Below, piece by piece: positions 59,633 through 64,000 of a DNA stretch of 64,000 bases. This stretch comes from Batillaria attramentaria. Taxonomy: Eukaryota > Mollusca > Gastropoda > Batillariidae. The DNA lies in contig JACVVK020000172.1 of assembly GCA_018292915.2 (NCBI GenBank), forward strand, positions 124,001 to 188,000. The letters are read 5' to 3'. Every line of letters begins with the position of its first letter. Position 1 is the stretch's first letter. The notes under the pieces were generated by a model, which was not told the DNA's origin, did no database searches, and saw nothing but the letters and a program-made list of their open reading frames with translations. Made by a program: the position numbers and the translations under genes.

Positions 59633-59694
59633 CATGAAGTGTGCCTTGGTGTTGTTGCTGTGTACTGTTGTCATGGTCGCCGCCGATATTACAG
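59633..59694 (+). CDS. Signal-peptide exon of a small secreted cysteine-rich protein locus
   Basis: An acceptor (TTGCAG) is followed after one base by ATG (59634). The 20-residue frame is a typical signal peptide: Lys-Cys start, hydrophobic core 'ALVLLLCTVVMVA', then an Ala-Asp cleavage region. It ends in a strong donor (ACAG|GTAAGA), phase 1. An ATG one base into the exon means at least one untranslated exon lies upstream, perhaps 58385-58465. Reading through the donor reaches a stop 14 codons later, so splicing is needed. Three downstream exons (59756, 61764, 62166) all accept this phase and carry cysteine-rich ends. Family unknown; the product would enter the secretory pathway. Confidence 0.55.
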
Positions 59695-59755
59695 GTAAGA
59701 TGTCTACGCTAACGACAATTGAAAGCAGTCTGTGAAAGGAGCAGAACTTCTTCAG

Positions 59756-59967
59756 ACTCAGTCACAGATCGAGCTGGGCTGTTCACGGTAATAATGACAC
59801 CATCAACGCACATGCAAGAAGAAGAAGAAAAGTACAGCCTGCCGTGTTCCGTGATTACAAGCAACAATGTTTGTCAGTTGACATGTAACCAGTTTCTAAC
59901 CTACACGCCAATCAAAAGGAACGAATGCTCCGACAAGCTGACCCACATCTGTTGCCAAGCGTGTTAG
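59756..59967 (+). CDS. Candidate alternative terminal exon A, cysteine-rich
   Basis: The acceptor CTTCTTCAG ends at 59755; alternatives ending at 59761 and 59767 keep the same frame. The exon continues the phase-1 signal exon and runs 70 codons to a stop (59965-59967). After an acidic 'EEEE' stretch come seven Cys, including CxxxC ('CQLTC') and a terminal C-C-x-x-C that also forms CxxxC. The odd Cys number leaves one unpaired or dimerising. The intron from 59695 would be only 61-73 bp, which is very short, so this exon is less certain than the next. Confidence 0.35.
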
Positions 59968-60131
59968 GTCGGAGTGGGGGTGTGAGTCTGACAGAGACAT
60001 CAGAAAGTAAAAAAGCGTGTGCTGCGTGCGGCTGCCATGGAAGATTCGGTTCAGTCAGTGTGCGTGGCTACACCCAATTTGAATGATTGCTGGTTCACAC
60101 AAGCTGTAGACAGCACTGACTTATGTTCACG

Positions 60132-60291
60132 GTGGGTTTGTGTCTGGCAGTTTAACGTCCTGTTTCACCACGTATGGGTGATACCAAAGACGGGGCAACT
60201 GAAAAAGGCCGGGTACAGATGTTTGGCCCAAACTGGGATTCGAACTCACGACCCGAACATTGAAAGTCCAACGCTCTACCATCACGGCTCC
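60132..60291 (-). mobile_element. tRNA-derived SINE (minus strand)
   Basis: Main-family copy: B box 'gagttcgaatcc' and a head ending 'ggggagccgtgatgg' on the minus strand, body with 'ggccaaacatctgtacccgg', 'ggtatcaccc' and a tail with 'caggacgttaaac'. More diverged than the copies at 44861 and 61465. It lies within the presumed intron between exons A and B. Confidence 0.8.
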
Positions 60292-60309
60292 CCGTCTCAC
60301 ACGCAGAGC

Positions 60310-61152
60310 TGTGCTAATAATAATAATGTTAATAATAATAACAATAATAATAATGTTAATAATAATAACAATAATAATAACGTTAATAATATTAATAATA
60401 ATAATGTTAATAATAATAATAATGTTAATAATAATAATAATGTTAATAATAATAACGTTAATAATAATAAAAATAATAATAATGTTAATAATAATAACAA
60501 TAATAATAATGTTAATAATAATAACGTTAATAATAATAACAATAATAATAATGTTAATAATAATAACAATAATAATAATGTTAATAATAATAACAATAAT
60601 AATAACGTTAATAATATTAATAATAATAATGTTAATAATAATAATAACGTTAATAATAATAACGTTAATAATAATAACAATAATAATAATGTTAATAATA
60701 ATAACAATAATAATAACGTTAATAATATTAATAATAATAATGTTAATAAATAATAATAATGTTAATAATAATAATGTTAATAATAATAACAATAATAATA
60801 ACGTTAATAATAATAACAATAATAATAATGTTAATAATAATAATGTTAATAATAATAACAATAATAATAACGTTAATAATAATAACAATAATAATAATGT
60901 TAATAATAATAACAATAATAATAACGTTAATAATATTAATAATAATAATGTTAATAATAATAATAATGTTAATAATAATAATGTTAATAATAATAACAAT
61001 AATAATAACGTTAATAATAATAACAATAATAATAATGTTAATATATAATGTTAATAATAATAACAATAATAATAACGTTAATAATAATAACAATAATAAT
61101 AATGTTAATAATAATAACAATAATGATAATGTTAATAATAATAATAATAATA
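60310..61152. repeat. (AAT/AAC)n array of about 840 bp with GTTAAT interruptions
   Basis: Trinucleotide AAT/AAC runs are regularly interrupted by gttaat, giving a higher-order period of about 12-30 bp. Every frame is open for long distances on both strands (Asn/Val- or Leu/Ile-rich products up to 299 codons), so none is a gene. It abuts the dispersed repeat at 61171-61281. Confidence 0.95.
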
Positions 61153-61170
61153 ACTGAGTGTTGTATAGGC

Positions 61171-61281
61171 GCTTTACCCAGTTTCTTGAATCGGCTCAAA
61201 ACGCCGCGAACTGAACCCAACACGCACGCTCACGTGAATCACACGCATTCTCTCACACATTGGACATGAACACATAACAAT
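61171..61281 (+). repeat. Dispersed repeat with relative at 36796-36907
   Basis: Same ordered blocks as the copy at 36796. Here it directly follows the (AAT)n array and a 'tgttgtataggcgctttaccc' motif, suggesting that (AAT)n is part of the family's end. Confidence 0.65.
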
Positions 61282-61365
61282 CACGTGGTGCGACTGAAGG
61301 GTCAACCACTAGACGACCGATCGCCCCAGTAAATAAGATACACGCAGACTATTTCCAGCCTACGG

Positions 61366-61438
61366 GTGGGTGGGTGTTTGGGGGTTTAACGTCCTTTTCC
61401 ACCACATACGCTCTCCCATTCGACCACCCCGGCTCCCC
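61366..61438 (-). mobile_element. Internally deleted SINE (73 bp) with its own target-site duplication
   Basis: The minus-strand tail and end of body (to 'cgtatgtggtgg') are joined directly to the first bases of the tRNA head (ggggagccggggtggtcgaatgg). The middle, including the B box, is missing. The direct repeat ccagcctacgg flanks it at 61355-61365 and 61439-61449. Confidence 0.85.
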
Positions 61439-61464
61439 CCAGCCTACGGACTCCCTCACAAGCG

Positions 61465-61633
61465 GGGGAGTCGGGGTGGCCGAATGGTAGAGCTTTGGAC
61501 TTCCAATGCTCGGGTCATGAGTTCGAATCCCGGCTGAGGCCAAATAATGTGCAGGCTTTTTCATCGTTGCCCCGTCTTTAATATCACCCGTATGTGGTGG
61601 AAAAGGACGTTAAACTCCAAAACACCCACCCAC
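61465..61633 (+). mobile_element. Full-length tRNA-derived SINE with 12-bp target-site duplication
   Basis: A box 'tggccgaatgg', B box 'gagttcgaatcc', body and (CACC)n tail as in the copy at 44861. The direct repeat ccctcacaagcg lies at 61453-61464 and 61634-61645. It sits only about 27 bp from the oppositely oriented deleted copy. Confidence 0.9.
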
Positions 61634-61763
61634 CCCTCACAAGCGAAACTGTTCCAAATAATTATCAGTTGGTTTCTGTAAAGCCTGGTAAACATGGAAA
61701 TACTGATGATCTGACCTCATTCATGAACACAGAATAGAAAGTTAGCATTGCTGTACGTTGCAG

Positions 61764-61945
61764 ATAGTCAAATCACAGCCACGGTACAGTCAGTGCGGCG
61801 ACTGATGGCTGGTATGTCAGTGACGGATTGCGCCATGCAGTGCTACACCACTCTAGCTTATGCGGGACAAGATGTCTACCAACGCTGCTCTCAGGAGTGC
61901 CAACGGTATGACCGGCGCTTCATAGAGAAACTATTTTCTGTTTAG
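61764..61945 (+). CDS. Candidate terminal exon B, cysteine-rich with two CxxxC motifs
   Basis: The acceptor GTTGCAG ends at 61763. The phase-1 frame continues from the signal exon for about 60 residues to a stop (61943-61945). Four Cys form 'CAMQC' and 'CSQEC' separated by 14 residues, followed by a charged 'QRYDRRFIEK' end. Two CxxxC motifs on predicted helices suggest a disulfide-stabilised helical hairpin, a layout used by several unrelated secreted peptide families. Together with the signal exon the product would be about 81 aa. This is the best-supported partner of the signal exon. Function not assigned. Confidence 0.55.
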
Positions 61946-62165
61946 ATTTCTTGTGTACGGCCTATCTTCTGGCATATGAGCGTTCACAAATGGCCCGAGC
62001 TCTTTTGAGTTTTGTCTCCCATCGTACCACTTAGCAACACAGTTTCAGCCTCTTGCGGGCTGGCAGTGAGCCAACAGAAGGCTACACGCAGAGCGAAAAG
62101 CGAGGCGTCTGCTGCAGTGTTGCTGTTAATCATTTACCTGTATAACTTTAACTGTGTGTTTGTAG

Positions 62166-62314
62166 TTCGCGCGGTAGCTGACGTCGGCGTTTCGCCCTCA
62201 GAGCTCTACCAATCATTAATCTATAATTTCCAGCGCAATTGTTCAAAACACTGCTACATTTCAGTCTTTCCAGTCTGCATCAGTTTGTGCAATATGAATG
62301 TTGACCCATTTTGA
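62166..62314 (+). CDS. Candidate terminal exon C, cysteine-rich with two CxxxC motifs
   Basis: The acceptor TTTGTAG with a pyrimidine-rich approach ends at 62165. Phase-1 reading gives about 49 residues to a stop (62312-62314), with 'CSKHC' and 'CISLC' separated by 7 residues. In exons B and C a Tyr follows the first CxxxC. A weak donor (GAAA|GTATGA) at 62357 is 43 bp after the stop, close enough not to trigger nonsense-mediated decay if it is joined to 62509. Confidence 0.4.
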
Positions 62315-62404
62315 CAAGAACAAGATGAACCAAAACAAGATCAACAACGAGTTGAAAGTATGATTCCAGCCACAGTTAATAATATTGTACGTAATAAATA
62401 AATT

Positions 62405-62418
62405 CAGAGAGAGAAAGA

Positions 62419-62473
<55 letters not shown>
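62405..62473. repeat. (GA)n microsatellite
   Basis: About 30 GA units with a few AA and GT interruptions. Confidence 0.95.
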
Positions 62474-62474
<1 letters not shown>

Positions 62475-62508
62475 ATTAACACTGATTTTATTTTTGTTTT
62501 TTGTGCAG

Positions 62509-62635
62509 ACAACTCTAAGGCTGGAGCAAGGAACCGAGCCTCTGGGCGACGAATCATGAATTGTACAATTTGTATTGCTTTCAATCATTTGTTGTTTCAG
62601 TTCCAATAAAACTGAGTAAGCAAAACAAAGACCTG
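62509..62635 (+). other. Candidate 3' terminal exon with poly(A) signal
   Basis: A very strong acceptor (GATTTTATTTTTG..TTTTTTGTGCAG) ends at 62508, and AATAAA lies at 62605-62610. No long frame, so it is probably 3' UTR of the cysteine-rich locus (joined to exon C) or the end of another plus-strand transcript. Confidence 0.35.
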
Positions 62636-62713
62636 AAGTGTGCCTGTAGACCCGCTTTACTATGCTATATGTTTACAGTGTACACATATAGTCCTGAACA
62701 ATGCTGGCATAAG

Positions 62714-63363
62714 GACACAAAGTGACCGTCAATGGCGTCATGTGCAGCTGGTGACGGAGTGTGCCAGTTTGTAGTAATCTTTGTGGTCACGAAAAAGCGT
62801 GATTTTTGTGATTTATGTATTTGGTAAGGCCGCAAGGTGCATGCCAGGGGTTGCAAGGGTGGGTGGGTGTTTGGGGGTTTAAGGTCCTTTTCCACCACAT
62901 AGGGTGATATCAACGACGGGGCAACGATGAAAAAGCCAGCACAAATATTTGGCCCCAGCCGGGATCGAACTCACGACCCGAGCATTAGAAGTCCAACGCT
63001 CTACCATTCGGCCACCCCGGCGCCCCGCCAGGGGTTGCAAGAGGAGGCAAGCTGCCAGTGAAGCTGACCGGGGACTTTTTGCGCACAAGTCGGGCGGACG
63101 TCAGTGAAGTGAGTGGATTTGAGTGAAGTGGCTTTCTGGCCGTAACTGGCAGAAAGTAGACTAGCATTACTCCAGCGACGCCTGACCGGAAAGGAGACAA
63201 GTAAATGTTTGTAAAGTCCTGTCAGGTGCGTGCCCTTGAATGGTGTGCGCATGGTAATTTTTGTTTCTAGACTGAAGCATTTTTATGAGTGACTATGATG
63301 CCTGAGGTTTATATATAAGCATTTTGCGGCCTCGTGCCGGCATTTGTATTCTTTGATCTGCTG
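62714..63363 (+). repeat. Dispersed repeat, copy 2, interrupted by a SINE
   Basis: Relative of 35848-36325. Removing the SINE (62858-63026) and one copy of its target duplication restores about 466 bp that align along copy 1. A TATA-like TATATATAAG lies at 63310-63319. Confidence 0.8.
62858..63026 (-). mobile_element. Full-length tRNA-derived SINE (169 bp) nested in a dispersed repeat
   Basis: Minus-strand main-family copy with A box, B box 'gagttcgatcc' and body; it is very similar to the copies at 44861 and 61465. The perfect 15-bp direct repeat gccaggggttgcaag at 62843-62857 and 63027-63041 is the target-site duplication; the pre-insertion site is seen, diverged, in the repeat copy at 35848-36325. 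Confidence 0.95.
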
Positions 63364-63611
63364 GAGCAGGCTATGCTGAAGTTAGGTATAATATATTTTG
63401 CAGCCCACAGACGACTAACATAATATTAGGACGGGTATTACGATTGCCCCTTGTGAACGATTGATGGCGTCAGACGACCATTTTGAGCTGCCCAAGGGAA
63501 GTAAATCCGAAAAGTCGCGTTATCTGTAAACATGAATTGTCTCCGATGAACCATTCTGGTGTTTAAACTGCGTAGCTCACTCGCGCATTCCGCAGTGTGT
63601 ACTGGCAAGAA

Positions 63612-63653
<42 letters not shown>

Positions 63654-64000
63654 ATTAAGATGATGCCTAAGAGTCAAAGTGAAAGTAGTTCGATAGTATC
63701 ATACAGTTATTTAAACTTGCCGTATCGTTAACCCTATTCCTACTTACTAAAAGATTACAAACACATAATTATGTAGAACTGATTTACATATAGCTTACCG
63801 AGCCTCCGGCGAGGTAGCTACGCAAACTATCGACTGAACCATCGAGTCTTTCGCCGTAAACCACAAGAACTAATCATGTAAGCTGTTTATACCACGAGCA
63901 TTTTCTTTTCTCTTGGAAAATCCAGTTTAGTGATCCAAGTGCTCATTTTTGACAGATCTTTTTACAGAGACCATTCCCACCGACACCGCGAAAAGAAGTA
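63364..64000. other. Non-coding end of window with (TG)n
   Basis: (TG)n at 63614-63650 and the motif cccaagggaagtaaat at 63490-63505. No exon recognised. Confidence 0.4.

Noticed and set aside
60127..61157. Open frames of 125-299 codons (Leu/Thr/Ile- or Asn/Val-rich) on both strands
   Set aside because: They arise from the (AAT/AAC)n array, in which nearly all frames lack stop codons.

Overview
This is a repeat-rich, gene-poor animal nuclear DNA window with spliced genes. It is probably from a marine mollusc, most likely a gastropod. The pointers are very dense (CA)n/(TG)n and (GA)n microsatellites, tRNA-derived SINEs with target-site duplications, fragments of non-LTR retrotransposons, short AGGGRARRTAAYT-type motifs that I associate with molluscan genomes, and intron phases and lengths usual for lophotrochozoans. 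No prokaryotic operon, CRISPR array or rRNA gene is present. Species assignment is inference.

Layout. (1) 1-30998: no convincing conserved exon; microsatellites, minisatellites (2205-2560, 6778-7160, 8000-8480, 9030-9830), a 195-bp TIR element (8819-9013), tRNA-like SINE heads and a 5'-truncated reverse transcriptase fragment (24254-25405). Part or all of this may be the first intron of a minus-strand glypican-like gene whose signal-peptide exon lies at 30999-31170, with a candidate promoter at about 31380-31500. (2) 31500-49000: more repeats, including keto-rich (T+G) tracts, an 87-bp and a 22-bp tandem array, a (CA)n block of about 700 bp (41325-42041), SINEs, and a second truncated retroelement carrying an RNase H domain (46585-47612) bounded by an 11-bp target-site duplication. 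(3) 49737-54066: a complete five-exon plus-strand gene for an MBLAC1-like metallo-beta-lactamase-fold protein (254 aa), followed by a probable long 3' UTR. (4) 58385-62630: a candidate locus for small secreted cysteine-rich proteins. It has one signal-peptide exon and three downstream exons, each ending in its own stop codon and each carrying two CxxxC motifs, all compatible with the same phase-1 donor. (5) 62714-63363: a dispersed repeat also present at 35848-36325, here interrupted by a SINE.

The most striking observation is inside MBLAC1. Intron 2 holds a second, strongly diverged copy of exon 3 at 51301-51464. It has the same 164-bp length, the same phases, splice dinucleotides and an open frame, but three of the four residues of the zinc-binding HxHxDH motif are replaced (S, L and K for the three H). 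Because 164 is not a multiple of 3, a transcript with both copies or neither is out of frame, which is the arrangement expected of mutually exclusive exons. One isoform would be the metal-binding enzyme and the other a protein lacking its main zinc site.

The three gene loci show no evident functional link to one another.
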